Part shown: positions 8,910 to 18,182 of the stretch, one piece after another
Numbering within the stretch: the first letter of the stretch is position 1
Layout: every line of letters starts with the position of its first letter
From: Ectopseudomonas composti
GTDB lineage: Bacteria; Pseudomonadota; Gammaproteobacteria; Pseudomonadales; Pseudomonadaceae
Direction: 5' to 3'
NCBI RefSeq assembly: GCF_900115475.1
Contig: NZ_FOWP01000008.1
Span: 124,001 to 188,000, forward strand
Length of the DNA: 64,000 nt
Made by a program: the position numbers and the translations under genes
Notes under the pieces: model-generated
What the model was told of the DNA's origin: nothing
Seen by the model: only the letters and a program-made list of their open reading frames with translations
Database searches by the model: none

Positions 8910-9674
8910 ATGTCGCAGCTCGATCCCATCGCCCAACTGCTTAGCCGCCGCCCGAAACGCCTGGCTCTGCTCGAGCAGATCGCCGAACAAGGCTCCATCA
9001 CCCGCGCTGCCAAGGCCGCCGGGCTGAGCTACAAGGCTGCCTGGGATGCCATCGACGAGCTGAACAACCTGTCAGAGCAGCCCCTGGTCAGCCGCAGCGT
9101 CGGTGGCAAGGGCGGCGGCGGTGCGCGCCTGACACCAGCCGGCGAGCGCCTACTGGCACTGCAGCAACGCCTGCAGGCGCTACAGGTGCAACTGCTGCAG
9201 GCCGCCGGTGACGATGCCGACCTGCAACTGCTTGGCCGCCTGATGCTACGCACCAGCGCGCGCAACCAGTTGACCGGTCGCGTACGCGCTATTCACCGCC
9301 ACGGGCACAACGACCTGATCGACATCGAACTGCCAGGCGGTGGCCGTCTGCAGGCGCAGATCACCCATGACAGCACCGAAAACCTGCAACTGAGCGAAGG
9401 CAGCAGCGTGGTCGCCCTGATCAAGGCCGGCTGGCTGGAGCTGCAGCCGCTCGATGCATCGCCTGCAGAACAGCACAATGCGCTCGAAGGCCGTATCGAG
9501 CAGATTCTCAGCGCCAGCGATGGCCCCAGCGAAGTACGTGTGAGCCTGGCCAACGGCCAGACGCTGTGCGCGTCGCTCGAACCCGAGCGCCTGGCCGCTC
9601 TGATGCTGAAGGTGGGCGATCCGGTACGCGCGCAGTTCGCCGCCAGCCAGGTGCTGCTGGGTACGCAACTGTAG
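8910..9674 (+). CDS. modE: Molybdate-responsive transcriptional regulator ModE
   Basis: 254 residues. The N-terminal winged helix is LysR-like (LLEQIAEQGSITRAAKAAGLSYKAAWDAI, about residues 20-48) with the SVGGKGGGGARLT wing, typical of ModE. Two molybdate-binding TOBE/DiMOP domains follow (about 125-190 and 195-254, beginning SARNQLTGRVRAI and ALEGRIEQIL). Molybdate-bound ModE represses modABC and activates molybdoenzyme genes; modABC is not in the window. It lies 61 bp after comF on the same strand. The stop codon overlaps a REP-like element beginning at 9671. Confidence 0.93.
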   Translation: MSQLDPIAQLLSRRPKRLALLEQIAEQGSITRAAKAAGLSYKAAWDAIDELNNLSEQPLVSRSVGGKGGGGARLTPAGERLLALQQRLQALQVQLLQAAGDDADLQLLGRLMLRTSARNQLTGRVRAIHRHGHNDLIDIELPGGGRLQAQITHDSTENLQLSEGSSVVALIKAGWLELQPLDASPAEQHNALEGRIEQILSASDGPSEVRVSLANGQTLCASLEPERLAALMLKVGDPVRAQFAASQVLLGTQL

Positions 9675-9723
9675 GGCGGATGCAGCCGCCAGTCATTTCA
9701 GCGGCGGGTTGTACCCGCCCTAC
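9671..9723. repeat. Inverted pair of REP-like palindromes (GGCGGGT class) after modE
   Basis: GTAGGGCGGATGCAGCCGCC at 9671-9690 and the opposite orientation GGCGGGTTGTACCCGCCC-TAC at 9703-9723. The GTAG tetranucleotide marks both outer ends. The modE stop codon TAG is part of the first copy, so the repeat also ends the gene. Confidence 0.65.
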
Positions 9724-9774
9724 GGCAAGCGCATCCGCCAGGTACACTGTGTGCCCCCTTATGCGGAGCCGTTC

Positions 9775-10749
9775 ATGAGCCATCCCTTTTCCACCCTCAC
9801 CCCGGATCTGGTGCTCGATGCCGTGGAGAGCCTTGGCTACCTCAGCGACGCCCGCGTATTGGCCCTCAACAGTTACGAGAACCGCGTCTATCAAGTCGGC
9901 ATCGAGGACGAAACACCGTTGATCGCCAAGTTCTATCGCCCGAATCGCTGGAGCGATGCAGCAATCCTCGAGGAACACAGTTTCAGCGCCGAACTGGCCG
10001 AGCACGAGGTTCCGGTAGTGGCGCCACTGGCGCGCGATGGCGAGACACTGTTCGAGCACGGCGGCTTCCGCTTCGCCCTGTTCCCCCGTCGCGGCGGCCG
10101 CGCGCCGGAGCCGGGCAACCTCGACCAGCTGTACCGCCTCGGCCAGTTGCTCGGACGCATGCACGCCATCGGTGCCAGCCGTCCCTTTGCTCATCGTGAA
10201 ACCCTGGCAGTGGATAACTTCGGCCACGCCGCCCTGGCTTCCCTGCTCGACGGTGGCTTCGTGCCGCGCAGCCTATTGCCGGCTTACGAGTCGGTAGCCC
10301 GCGATCTGCTCGCACGCCTGGATGAACTGTTCGCCCGCGCGCGCTACACGTCCATTCGCCTGCATGGTGATTGCCACCCTGGCAACCTGCTGCACCGCGA
10401 TGACGCCTTCCATGTCGTCGACCTCGACGACTGCCGCATGGGCCCGGCGGTACAGGACCTGTGGATGATGCTGGCAGGCGAGCGCCATGAACGCCTCGGT
10501 CAGTTGGCCGAACTGGTCGACGGCTACCAGGAGTTCCATGATTTCGCCGCCCGCGAGTTGCCGCTGATCGAAGGCCTGCGTGCTCTGCGCCTGATGCATC
10601 ACAGCGCCTGGATCGCCCGGCGCTGGGACGATCCGGCGTTCCCCATGGCCTTCCCCTGGTTTGCCGGCGAACGCTACTGGGGTGACCAGATTCTCGCCCT
10701 GCGCGAACAGATGGCCGCTCTGAATGAAGAGCCGCTGCGACTGTTCTGA
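9775..10749 (+). CDS. srkA: Stress response serine/threonine kinase SrkA (YihE/RdoA)
   Basis: 324 residues from ATG 9775 (MSHPFSTLTPDLVLDA); the frame stays open upstream to 9709 but that part is repeat sequence. Aminoglycoside-phosphotransferase/kinase fold with the catalytic loop HGDCHPGN at residues 197-204 (Asp199, Asn204) and the metal-binding VDLDDCRMGP at 216-225. E. coli SrkA counters MazF-linked stress death under oxidative and envelope stress. The position next to rarD and modE matches PAO1 PA0486. Confidence 0.92.
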   Translation: MSHPFSTLTPDLVLDAVESLGYLSDARVLALNSYENRVYQVGIEDETPLIAKFYRPNRWSDAAILEEHSFSAELAEHEVPVVAPLARDGETLFEHGGFRFALFPRRGGRAPEPGNLDQLYRLGQLLGRMHAIGASRPFAHRETLAVDNFGHAALASLLDGGFVPRSLLPAYESVARDLLARLDELFARARYTSIRLHGDCHPGNLLHRDDAFHVVDLDDCRMGPAVQDLWMMLAGERHERLGQLAELVDGYQEFHDFAARELPLIEGLRALRLMHHSAWIARRWDDPAFPMAFPWFAGERYWGDQILALREQMAALNEEPLRLF

Positions 10750-11129
10750 GCTGATCGCATCCGGAACCGCAGTTCCCGGATTGCATCCGGGCTACCCAAA
10801 TGAGCGTAATAATTGAGGCTATCCGAGCGCTGAAGCGTTCGCGGCTGAAGCCGCTCCTACAGGTGTTCACCTGCCCCGTAGGCGCGGCTGGGCAGCACTC
10901 CGCTTCAACCGCGATGCTTTCCGTTACATCCCAGGGCTCCGGATTGCATCCGGGCTACCAACGACCGCGCCAACCCCGCAGACCGATACAGTTGCGCGCG
11001 CCGCGTAAAGTTTGCCTTACGACTTTGCCGGCGCTTCGGTATACAGAAAAAGCTGAACGAACAGACAAGGCAGAGGCCAGAGCGCTAGAATTTCGCGGCA
11101 AACGTTAGCTGCCTAACCAAGGATTTTCG
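10750..11129. repeat. 380-bp intergenic stretch with three REP-like palindromes
   Basis: Between srkA and rarD. It holds two copies of CCGGATTGCATCCGGGCTAC (10776-10795, 10939-10958) and one TCGCGGCTGAAGCCGCTCC-TAC (10839-10860), each ending in CTAC/GTAG. The last 130 bp contain TAGAAT (11086-11091, possible -10) and AAGGA, the likely ribosome-binding site of rarD. No open reading frame of interest is visible. Confidence 0.7.
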
Positions 11130-12023
11130 ATGGCCACCGCCAACCCGCAACGCGGGTACATTCTGGGTCTCACTGCCTACATCATCTGGGGCCTGTTCCC
11201 GCTCTACTTCAAAGCCCTGCAAAGCGTACCGGCGATGGAAATCATCGTGCACCGCGTGCTCTGGTCGGCGCTGTTCGGCGGTTTGCTGCTGCTCGTCTGG
11301 AAGCACCCGGGCTGGTGGCGTGAACTGCGCGACAACCCCAAACGCCTGGCGGTGCTGGCCGGCTGCGGCCTGCTGATCGCCACCAACTGGCTGGTGTACG
11401 TGTGGGCGGTGAACAACGATCGCATGATCGAAGCCAGCCTGGGTTACTACATCAACCCACTGATCAACGTATTGCTCGGCCTGCTGATTCTCGGTGAGCG
11501 CCTGCGTCGCCTGCAGTGGCTGGCCGTGGCCCTGGCCGCGATAGGCGTGCTGCAACAACTATGGCAGGTCGGCAGCCTGCCCTGGGTGTCGCTGGTGCTG
11601 GCGCTGACCTTCGGTTTCTACGGTTTGATCCGCAAGCAGGCGCCCGTGGCTGCACTGCCCGGGCTGGTGGTGGAAACCTGGCTGCTGGTACCGGTGGCAC
11701 TGGTCTGGCTTGTACTGCATCCCGCAGCGATGAGTAGCCAGGCAAGCTTCTGGACCAGCAGCGAAGCGTTGTGGCTGGCTGCCGCCGGGCCGATCACGCT
11801 AGTGCCGTTGGTGTGCTTCAACGCCGCAGCACGGCATCTGCCCTACACCACGCTGGGCTTCTTGCAATACCTGGCACCGACCCTGGTGCTGCTGCAGGCC
11901 ATCCTGCTGTTCGATGAACACTTCTCGCCAAGCACCCTGCTGGCCTTCGCCTGCATCTGGGCTGGGCTTTTTGTATACAGCCTGGATATCTGGCTGAACC
12001 TGCGCAAGCGCTCGACGCAGTAA
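11130..12023 (+). CDS. rarD: RarD, EamA-family drug/metabolite transporter
   Basis: 297-residue inner-membrane protein with about ten hydrophobic segments in two EamA repeats. The RarD signature appears near the start: GYILGLTAYIIWGLFPLYFKAL (residues 8-29) and the conserved HRVLWSALFG. Named for chloramphenicol sensitivity in P. aeruginosa; the substrate is not established. AAGGATTTTCG precedes the ATG. Corresponds in order to PAO1 PA0485. Confidence 0.92.
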   Translation: MATANPQRGYILGLTAYIIWGLFPLYFKALQSVPAMEIIVHRVLWSALFGGLLLLVWKHPGWWRELRDNPKRLAVLAGCGLLIATNWLVYVWAVNNDRMIEASLGYYINPLINVLLGLLILGERLRRLQWLAVALAAIGVLQQLWQVGSLPWVSLVLALTFGFYGLIRKQAPVAALPGLVVETWLLVPVALVWLVLHPAAMSSQASFWTSSEALWLAAAGPITLVPLVCFNAAARHLPYTTLGFLQYLAPTLVLLQAILLFDEHFSPSTLLAFACIWAGLFVYSLDIWLNLRKRSTQ

Positions 12024-12029
12024 AAGGCT

Positions 12030-12050
12030 GGTGCGCACGGCGCACCCTAC
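12030..12050. repeat. REP-like palindrome (GGTGCGC class)
   Basis: GGTGCGCACGGCGCACCC-TAC, a near-perfect palindrome ending in CTAC (GTAG on the other strand), just after rarD. A decayed second copy starts with GTAGGGTG at 12079. The class recurs at 22374, 22459, 35064, 35103, 43018, 46792, 46834 and 61775. Confidence 0.65.
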
Positions 12051-12196
12051 GACCCGCGCCGGCGTATCTGCGAACCTCGTAGGGTGTCGCGAGGCCGCTC
12101 AGGTTGTGCGCACTGGCGTCGATAGGGTACTGAGCAGAAAACGCTCAAGCATCGCCAGGCCGCGTCAGTCCTGAGGCTGCACCCGTCACCCCCGGC

Positions 12197-12329
12197 TTAT
12201 CCACAGATCCATCCCCGGCATTTGTGCACAAGCCGTTGATTCTGATGAACTTTTAACCAGCCAATGAAAAGCCCCGGCGCACTAAGCAGTGCGCCGGGGC
12301 TCCAGAGCTTATCCACAGGCTGATCCACA
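12197..12329. promoter_or_regulatory. Cluster of DnaA-box-like 9-mers downstream of gcvR
   Basis: Perfect TTATCCACA at 12197-12205 and again at 12309-12317, plus TGATCCACA at 12321-12329, with the palindrome TTGTGCACAA in between. Two perfect boxes of the same orientation within 121 bp exceed chance. The gcvR terminator sits between them. DnaA binding is inferred from sequence only. Confidence 0.5.
12266..12301 (-). terminator. Rho-independent terminator of gcvR
   Basis: Perfect 14-bp stem AGCCCCGGCGCACT (12270-12283), loop AAGC, AGTGCGCCGGGGCT (12288-12301). Read on the minus strand it is followed by a short T run (TTTT), about 40 bp after the gcvR stop. Confidence 0.85.
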
Positions 12330-12342
12330 CAGGCCGTGGATA

Positions 12343-12861
12343 TCAGTCCTCGGCGCGCAGGTTCAGCTCCACCATCAGGTCATCGGCCAGGGTTTCCAGG
12401 TGTGCCTGCAACTGCTCCAGGGCCAGCGTTTCCGGCACGGCCAGCAACGCTTCGGCGGTGAACAGCAGCTCGCCACTCATCGGCGCTGGCGCCACTTCGG
12501 TAAGCAGGCTCTCCAGGTTGACGCCCTGCTCCGCCAGTACGCGGGTAATGTCGCGGACGATACCGGGCCGGTCGTTGCCCACCAGCTCCAGACGAATCGC
12601 GGTGAAGCGCCCGCCCGGCTCGCTGCCGCTGGCCGCCAGTTGCACGCGAATGCCCTGCGCGCTGAGGGCTTCGAGCGCCTTGATCAGGCCACCATGGGCC
12701 TCAGCCGGTACATCCACTCGCACGATCCCGGCGAATTGCCCGGCCATGCGCGCCATACGGCTCTCCAGCCAGTTGCCACCATGGGCAGCCACACAACCCG
12801 CCAGGCGCTCGACCAGGCCAGGTTGGTCCTCGGCAATCACCGTCAGTACCAGATGATCCAT
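12343..12861 (-). CDS. gcvR: Glycine cleavage system transcriptional repressor GcvR-like (double ACT)
   Basis: 172 residues with two ACT domains: residues 3-75 (LVLTVIAEDQPGLVERLAGCVAA) and 88-165 (IRLELVGNDRPGIVRDITRVLAE). This is the GcvR/YkkR layout; E. coli GcvR binds GcvA and blocks gcv activation when glycine is low. The window also holds glycine-producing sox genes and glyA, but far away. It could equally be a GcvR paralogue with another partner. A strong terminator follows. Confidence 0.85.
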   Translation of the reverse strand: MDHLVLTVIAEDQPGLVERLAGCVAAHGGNWLESRMARMAGQFAGIVRVDVPAEAHGGLIKALEALSAQGIRVQLAASGSEPGGRFTAIRLELVGNDRPGIVRDITRVLAEQGVNLESLLTEVAPAPMSGELLFTAEALLAVPETLALEQLQAHLETLADDLMVELNLRAED

Positions 12862-12895
12862 GCACTACCTCACTCATTCACAGGATTCGAAAAAG

Positions 12896-13345
12896 TCAGC
12901 CGCGCAGCGACAACCAGTAGGTGAAGAACTGCTCGTCACGCACGTAGCCGAGCCGCTCGTAAAGGCTCTGCCCGGCCAGGTTGGTTTTCGCCGTTTCCAG
13001 CTGCAGACCGCAGGCGCCGGTCGCCTCGGCATGCGCGCGAGCGGCATTCATCAGCGCCTCACCAACGCCGGAGCGGCGCGCACGTTCGTCGACATACAGA
13101 TCACTGAGCAACCAGGCCGGTTCCAGCGCCAAAGAAGAATGAAAGGGATAAAGCTGCACGAAACCCTGCGCGGAGCCCTCCTCGTCTCGGGCGATGAACA
13201 GTTGCGAATCCCTGCGCTGCAGGCGTTGGCCAAGAAAACTGGCAATCTCCGGCTCGTCCCGCGGCACTTGATAGAAGCGCAGGTAGCCGGCGAACAGACG
13301 AGTGAGATCAATGAGGTCGGCAGTAACAGCAGCAGATACCGTCAT
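12896..13345 (-). CDS. GNAT-family N-acetyltransferase
   Basis: 149 residues from ATG 13345 (MTVSAAVTADLIDL); longer in-frame starts run into the glcB promoter region. GNAT core: LSDLYVDERARRSGVGEAL contains motif A with the acetyl-CoA loop RRSGVG, followed by LQLETAKTNLAGQSLYERLGYV (motif B). Substrate unknown. Position equals PAO1 PA0483, divergent from glcB. Confidence 0.88.
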   Translation of the reverse strand: MTVSAAVTADLIDLTRLFAGYLRFYQVPRDEPEIASFLGQRLQRRDSQLFIARDEEGSAQGFVQLYPFHSSLALEPAWLLSDLYVDERARRSGVGEALMNAARAHAEATGACGLQLETAKTNLAGQSLYERLGYVRDEQFFTYWLSLRG

Positions 13346-13574
13346 GGCAGGCTCCAGAATGCGTAAAAAGCAGTATAGGCGAGGTGGCGTAGGCCATATT
13401 GGCGCCGCTGTCAGCAGCCAATTCAATTAATCGTGTACGTTTTTACATTTTTTATGGAACAATAGCGCACTTTTTTGCACACATAGCGTACTGAATGTGA
13501 CCGTAAATAGTCTTTTGGTCGCAGACTGACGCAACCCCGCTGCATTTCCCCAGGATCTTGATGTAGTATGCCGC

Positions 13575-13611
13575 GCTTTGGACTACAAGACGGAAAACCC
13601 GTCTCCAAAGC
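13575..13611 (+). promoter_or_regulatory. Long bulged hairpin in the glcB leader
   Basis: GCTTTGGA (13575-13582), bulge CTACAA, GACGG (13589-13593), loop AAAAC, CCGTC (13599-13603), TCCAAAGC (13604-13611). Thirteen paired bases with one 6-nt one-sided bulge, ending 37 bp before the glcB ATG. There is no T run after it, so it is not a plain terminator. It may be an operator dyad or an mRNA leader structure. Confidence 0.55.
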
Positions 13612-13648
13612 GGCTATTGAGTAGAGCTCAGAGAGAGTGAGGCAAGTG

Positions 13649-15826
13649 ATGACTGAACGCGTTCAAGTCGGCGGCCTGCAGGTCGCCAAAGCCCTGTACG
13701 ACTTCGTGAACAACGAGGCCATTCCCGGTACCGGCATTGCTGCCGACAAGTTCTGGGCTGGTGCCGCTGCGGTCATCAAGGACCTGGCGCCGAAGAACCG
13801 TGCCCTGCTGGCCAAGCGCGACGAACTGCAGGCGCAGATCGATGCCTGGCACCAGGCGCGCAAGGGTCAGGCCCATGACGCGGCTGCCTACAAGGCCTTC
13901 CTCCAGGAAATCGGCTATCTGCTGCCGGAGCCGGAAGACTTCCAGGCCACCACCACCAATGTCGACGAAGAGATCGCCCGCCTGGCCGGCCCGCAGTTGG
14001 TCGTACCGGTGATGAACGCACGCTTCGCCCTGAACGCCTCCAACGCCCGTTGGGGCTCGCTGTACGACGCGCTGTACGGCACCGACGTGATCAGCGAAGA
14101 AGGTGGCGCCGAGAAAGGCAAGGGCTACAACAAGGTCCGTGGCGACAAAGTCATCGCCTTCGCCCGCGCCTTCCTCGACGAGGCAGCGCCACTGGCTGCC
14201 GGCTCGCACGTCGACTCCACCGGTTATGCCATCGTCGACGGCAAGCTGGTCGTCGCGCTCAAGGGCGGCAGCAACAGCGGCCTGCGTGACGACGCGCAAC
14301 TGGTCGGTTTCCAAGGCGACGCCAGCGCGCCGATCGCCGTGCTGCTCAAGCACAACGGCCTGCACTTCGAGATTCAGATCGACGCCTCCAGCCCCATCGG
14401 CAGCACCGACGCCGCTGGCGTGAAAGACGTGCTGATGGAAGCCGCGCTGACCACCATCATGGACTGCGAAGACTCCGTCGCCGCCGTCGATGCCGATGAC
14501 AAGGTCGTGGTCTACAAAAACTGGCTGGGCCTGATGAAAGGCGACCTGGCCGAGGACGTGTCCAAGGGCGGCAAGACCTTCACCCGCACCATGAACCCGG
14601 ATCGCGTATACACCCGGCCGGACGGCTCCGAGCTGACCCTGCATGGCCGTTCGCTGCTGTTCGTGCGTAACGTCGGCCACCTGATGACCAACCCGGCCAT
14701 CCTCGACGCCGAAGGCAACGAGATCCCGGAAGGCATCCAGGACGCGCTGTTCACCAGCCTGATCGCGGTGCACAACCTGATCGGCAATACCAGCCGCAAG
14801 AACACCCGCACCGGCAGCGTGTACATCGTCAAACCGAAGATGCACGGCCCGGAAGAAGTCGCCTTCACCAGCGAAATCTTCGCCCGTGTCGAGGATGTGC
14901 TGGGCCTGGCCCGCAACACCCTGAAAGTCGGCATCATGGACGAAGAACGCCGTACCACCGTCAACCTCAAGGCGTGCATCAAGGCCGCCAGCGAGCGCGT
15001 GGTGTTCATCAACACCGGCTTCCTCGACCGTACCGGTGACGAGATCCACACCTCCATGGAAGCCGGCGCCGTGGTGCGCAAGGCCGCCATGAAGAGCGAA
15101 GCCTGGATCGGCGCCTACGAGAACAACAACGTCGACGTCGGCCTGGCCACCGGCCTGCAAGGCCGTGCGCAAATCGGCAAGGGCATGTGGGCCATGCCAG
15201 ACCTGATGGCCGCCATGCTCGAGCAGAAAGTCGCGCACCCGCTGTCCGGCGCCAACACCGCCTGGGTTCCGTCGCCGACCGCCGCAGCCCTGCATGCCCT
15301 GCACTACCACAAGGTCGACGTGTTCGCCCGTCAGGCCGAACTGGCCAAGCGCACCCCGGCTTCGGTCGACGACATCCTGACCATTCCACTGGCCAAGGAC
15401 ACAAACTGGAGCGAGGAGGAAATCCGCAACGAGCTGGACAACAACTCGCAAGGCATCCTCGGCTACGTGGTGCGCTGGATCGACCAAGGCGTCGGCTGCT
15501 CCAAGGTGCCAGACATCAACGATGTCGGCCTGATGGAAGATCGCGCCACCCTGCGTATCTCCAGCCAGCTGCTAGCCAACTGGCTGCGCCACGGCATCGT
15601 CAGCGAAGCGCAGGTGGTCGAAAGCCTCAAGCGCATGGCGCCGGTGGTGGATCGTCAGAACGCCAATGACCCGCTGTATCGCCCGATGGCCCCGGACTTC
15701 GACAACAACATCGCCTTCCAGGCTGCGCTGGAGCTGGTCGTCGAAGGCACCAAGCAGCCCAACGGCTACACCGAGCCGGTACTGCACCGCCGTCGTCGCG
15801 AGTTCAAGGAAAAGAACGGTCTGTGA
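13649..15826 (+). CDS. glcB: Malate synthase G
   Basis: Condenses glyoxylate with acetyl-CoA to malate (glyoxylate shunt and glycolate use). 725 residues from ATG 13649 ([14 protein letters not shown]), preceded by GTGAGG; normal isoform-G length. Family motifs include [54 protein letters not shown] and [16 protein letters not shown]. Monocistronic, with a bulged hairpin in the leader and a strong terminator after it. Physiologically linked to acetate uptake by ActP elsewhere in the window. Confidence 0.97.
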   Translation: MTERVQVGGLQVAKALYDFVNNEAIPGTGIAADKFWAGAAAVIKDLAPKNRALLAKRDELQAQIDAWHQARKGQAHDAAAYKAFLQEIGYLLPEPEDFQATTTNVDEEIARLAGPQLVVPVMNARFALNASNARWGSLYDALYGTDVISEEGGAEKGKGYNKVRGDKVIAFARAFLDEAAPLAAGSHVDSTGYAIVDGKLVVALKGGSNSGLRDDAQLVGFQGDASAPIAVLLKHNGLHFEIQIDASSPIGSTDAAGVKDVLMEAALTTIMDCEDSVAAVDADDKVVVYKNWLGLMKGDLAEDVSKGGKTFTRTMNPDRVYTRPDGSELTLHGRSLLFVRNVGHLMTNPAILDAEGNEIPEGIQDALFTSLIAVHNLIGNTSRKNTRTGSVYIVKPKMHGPEEVAFTSEIFARVEDVLGLARNTLKVGIMDEERRTTVNLKACIKAASERVVFINTGFLDRTGDEIHTSMEAGAVVRKAAMKSEAWIGAYENNNVDVGLATGLQGRAQIGKGMWAMPDLMAAMLEQKVAHPLSGANTAWVPSPTAAALHALHYHKVDVFARQAELAKRTPASVDDILTIPLAKDTNWSEEEIRNELDNNSQGILGYVVRWIDQGVGCSKVPDINDVGLMEDRATLRISSQLLANWLRHGIVSEAQVVESLKRMAPVVDRQNANDPLYRPMAPDFDNNIAFQAALELVVEGTKQPNGYTEPVLHRRRREFKEKNGL

Positions 15827-15844
15827 TGCGCAGGCTGCGCAAAT

Positions 15845-15874
15845 AAAAAAACCGCCCTCCGGGGCGGTTTTTTT
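15845..15874 (+). terminator. Bidirectional terminator after glcB
   Basis: A-run, ACCGCCC (15851-15857), a short loop, then GGGCGGT and a T run. The stem is flanked by A7 and T7, so it can work in both directions, for glcB and for the convergent gene at 15951. Confidence 0.9.
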
Positions 15875-15885
15875 ATGGGAAGTGT

Positions 15886-15945
15886 CGCGGCTAAAGCCCC
15901 TCCCACAAAGTTGAGTGTCCCATGGGAGGGACTTTAGCCGCGACA
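15886..15945. repeat. Inverted repeat pair (GTCGCGGCTAAAGCCCCTCCCAC class)
   Basis: GTCGCGGCTAAAGCCCCTCC at 15886-15905 and the inverse GGGAGGGACTTTAGCCGCGAC at 15925-15945 between glcB and the convergent sulfatase gene. Related in sequence to the GCGGCTGAAGCCGCTCCTAC copies at 10839, 20889 and 50099. Confidence 0.6.
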
Positions 15946-15950
15946 GGCAG

Positions 15951-18017
15951 TCAGGGCTTAGTCTGCGCCGCCTTGTCCGCCGTCACCCCCGTGGTATTAC
16001 CCTGCAGACTGGAGGTCGCGGTCTGCACGAAGGCCGACAGCTTGCGCTCCAGATCGCTGCGCCGCTGTGCGTCATCGACCACCTCGGCACGAGCCTCGTG
16101 ACCCAACTGGTAGCGATACAGGCGCGCATCACGGTCACGCGGTTTGATCAGGATGTTATCGCCTGTCACCAGGCCCACGGTCTGGTCGCTTCCGGATGGT
16201 TTGATCACCGCCACGCCGGCATCGCCCTCAGGCAGCGCCAGCAGGTCGCGGCCCCAGCACTGCTGCTGCACAGGCTGACCGAGGCGCCCCATGATGGTCG
16301 GCACCACGTCGATCTGGCTGCCAACGGTGTCGCGACTGCTGCCGAAGGTGTCCTGCACGCCGGGGCCGATCAGCAGCAGCGGGATGCTGAAGCGTGACAG
16401 GTCCATCTCGGTGATCTGCTCGTCGTTGCCGAAGCCGTGATCACCCAGCACCACGAACAGGGTGTCCTTGAAGTAAGGTTCCTGGCGAGCTTTGGCGAAG
16501 AACTGGCCGAGCGACCAATCGGCGTAGCGCATGGCGGTCAGGTGCTCATCCAGGGAGCCGTGGCCGGTGACGCGTTCGACCGGGAGGTTTTCCGGCAGGG
16601 CGTAAGGCGTGTGGTTGGACAGCGTCTGCAGCAATGCGTAGAACGGCTTGCCCTGGCGCCCGAGCTTGGCCAGCTCATCGGCACCGCGACTGAACATGTC
16701 CTGGTCAGACACGCCCCAGGTCGGATCGATGAACACCGGATCGACAAAATCGTCACGGCCGACGAAATTGCGCATGCCCTGGTTGGCGAAGAAGCCGGAC
16801 TGGTTATCCCAGGCGAAGCTGCCGTTGTACACGTAGACGTCGTCATAGCCGCGGGCGCTGAGCAACTGCGGCAGGCCGGAGAACTGGTGACCGCCCTCGG
16901 GCATGCGCATCAGGTATTCGAACGCTGGCAAGTTGGGGAAGCAGGCCATGGTGGCGAACATGCCCTGGTGGGTGTGGGTGCCATTGGAGAATACGCGCTG
17001 GAACAGCAGCCCCTCCTTGGCCAGGGCATCGAAGTTGGGGGTGATGCCGTCCTGGTTGCCCATGGCGCCGATGTAGCGACCAGCCATGCTCTCCATGAGG
17101 ATCACCACCACGTTGCGCACCTGCGGCAACTGGCCTTCGGCCGGCGGCGTGTAAAGGCGGCGCACAGCAGCCTGGTCGGCGTCGATCAGCTTGTCGCGCG
17201 GGGTCAGCAGCAGGTCGCGGGTGATCTGTTGCGCCTCGTCAGCCGGCAGTGTCGCCTTCCAGCTGTTGTCACGGTGCTCGGAGAAGAAGTTTTCGGCGGC
17301 GTCGACCAGGGTCAAGGTGCCATTGAGGCCCAAGTGATTGGCGAACATCGAATCGGTGGTATAGGCGTCGCCCCAACGCAGCGGCGGGCCGGAGCGCAGA
17401 GTGCCACGGGCAGCGATCACACAGACCAGCAGGAACAGCACGAACACAGCCGTGCGCACAGGCCAGCGCGGCGGCGTGGCATGACCACGTGCCCGGGTGG
17501 CGCGCTCGATACGGCGGAACAGCCAGGCCAGCAGCAGCGTGGCCAGGGCCCAAGCCAGCAGCAGACGCAGCACCGGGAAGCCATTCCAGATCATGCTGGT
17601 GACGGTGCCCAGGTCTTCCTGCATGTACTGGAATACCAGGCTGTTCAGGCGCTGGTGAAACTCACGGTAGAAGTTCAGCTCGACCACGGCGAAGAACAGG
17701 CACAGGCTGGTGGCGACCGTCAGCCAGGCCACATGCAGGCGCCGCGCACGCATCGCCGTGGCGCTGAGCAGCGACAGGCTGAGCGGAATGCACAGGTAGA
17801 CGATCAAGCGCAGGTCGAAGCGCGCGCCGTTGACGAAGGCCTCGGCGAAGGTGCTGGCCGGCGTATCGGCGATCAGCGCATGGTTGTAGGCCAGCAGCCC
17901 CAGACGGGCCAGGGCGAAGAGCAGCAGCATGCACAGCGCGCTGCCGAGGATGAAAGCCAGGTGACTACCAACACTGACCTGCGCCGCCTCACGGGCAGCT
18001 GGTACGGATGACTGCAT
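15951..18017 (-). CDS. LtaS/MdoB-like membrane sulfatase (phosphoglycerol transferase family)
   Basis: 688 residues. Five hydrophobic helices lie in the first 205 residues, followed by an extracytoplasmic alkaline-phosphatase/sulfatase domain. In LtaS-type enzymes a Thr in the N-G-T-x-T-H-Q-G segment is the catalytic nucleophile; here SNGTHTHQGMF provides it. Metal ligands are expected at VVILMESMAG, WGVSDQDMF and LGDHGFGNDE. In Gram-negatives such enzymes (MdoB/OpgB type) move phosphoglycerol from phosphatidylglycerol to periplasmic glucans, so that role is the best guess. Strain substrate unknown. Confidence 0.85.
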   Translation of the reverse strand: MQSSVPAAREAAQVSVGSHLAFILGSALCMLLLFALARLGLLAYNHALIADTPASTFAEAFVNGARFDLRLIVYLCIPLSLSLLSATAMRARRLHVAWLTVATSLCLFFAVVELNFYREFHQRLNSLVFQYMQEDLGTVTSMIWNGFPVLRLLLAWALATLLLAWLFRRIERATRARGHATPPRWPVRTAVFVLFLLVCVIAARGTLRSGPPLRWGDAYTTDSMFANHLGLNGTLTLVDAAENFFSEHRDNSWKATLPADEAQQITRDLLLTPRDKLIDADQAAVRRLYTPPAEGQLPQVRNVVVILMESMAGRYIGAMGNQDGITPNFDALAKEGLLFQRVFSNGTHTHQGMFATMACFPNLPAFEYLMRMPEGGHQFSGLPQLLSARGYDDVYVYNGSFAWDNQSGFFANQGMRNFVGRDDFVDPVFIDPTWGVSDQDMFSRGADELAKLGRQGKPFYALLQTLSNHTPYALPENLPVERVTGHGSLDEHLTAMRYADWSLGQFFAKARQEPYFKDTLFVVLGDHGFGNDEQITEMDLSRFSIPLLLIGPGVQDTFGSSRDTVGSQIDVVPTIMGRLGQPVQQQCWGRDLLALPEGDAGVAVIKPSGSDQTVGLVTGDNILIKPRDRDARLYRYQLGHEARAEVVDDAQRRSDLERKLSAFVQTATSSLQGNTTGVTADKAAQTKP

Positions 18018-18182
18018 GGATGTGCCTTGCTCTTTACGAAATAGGAGGGCCGGTGCAGTTTGCCTGAGTGCACGTCAAAATTTCGTCAAAACTGCGTTGC
18101 CTGCACCCTACTTAGGTGCAATGGGCAACACGCCAGGCCAGGGCCACACTGACAACATCCCGAAACTGCGAGGCGCAAGCCC

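Noticed and set aside
13628..15487. 619-codon open frame antisense to glcB
   Set aside because: No family features; the plus strand holds complete malate synthase G.
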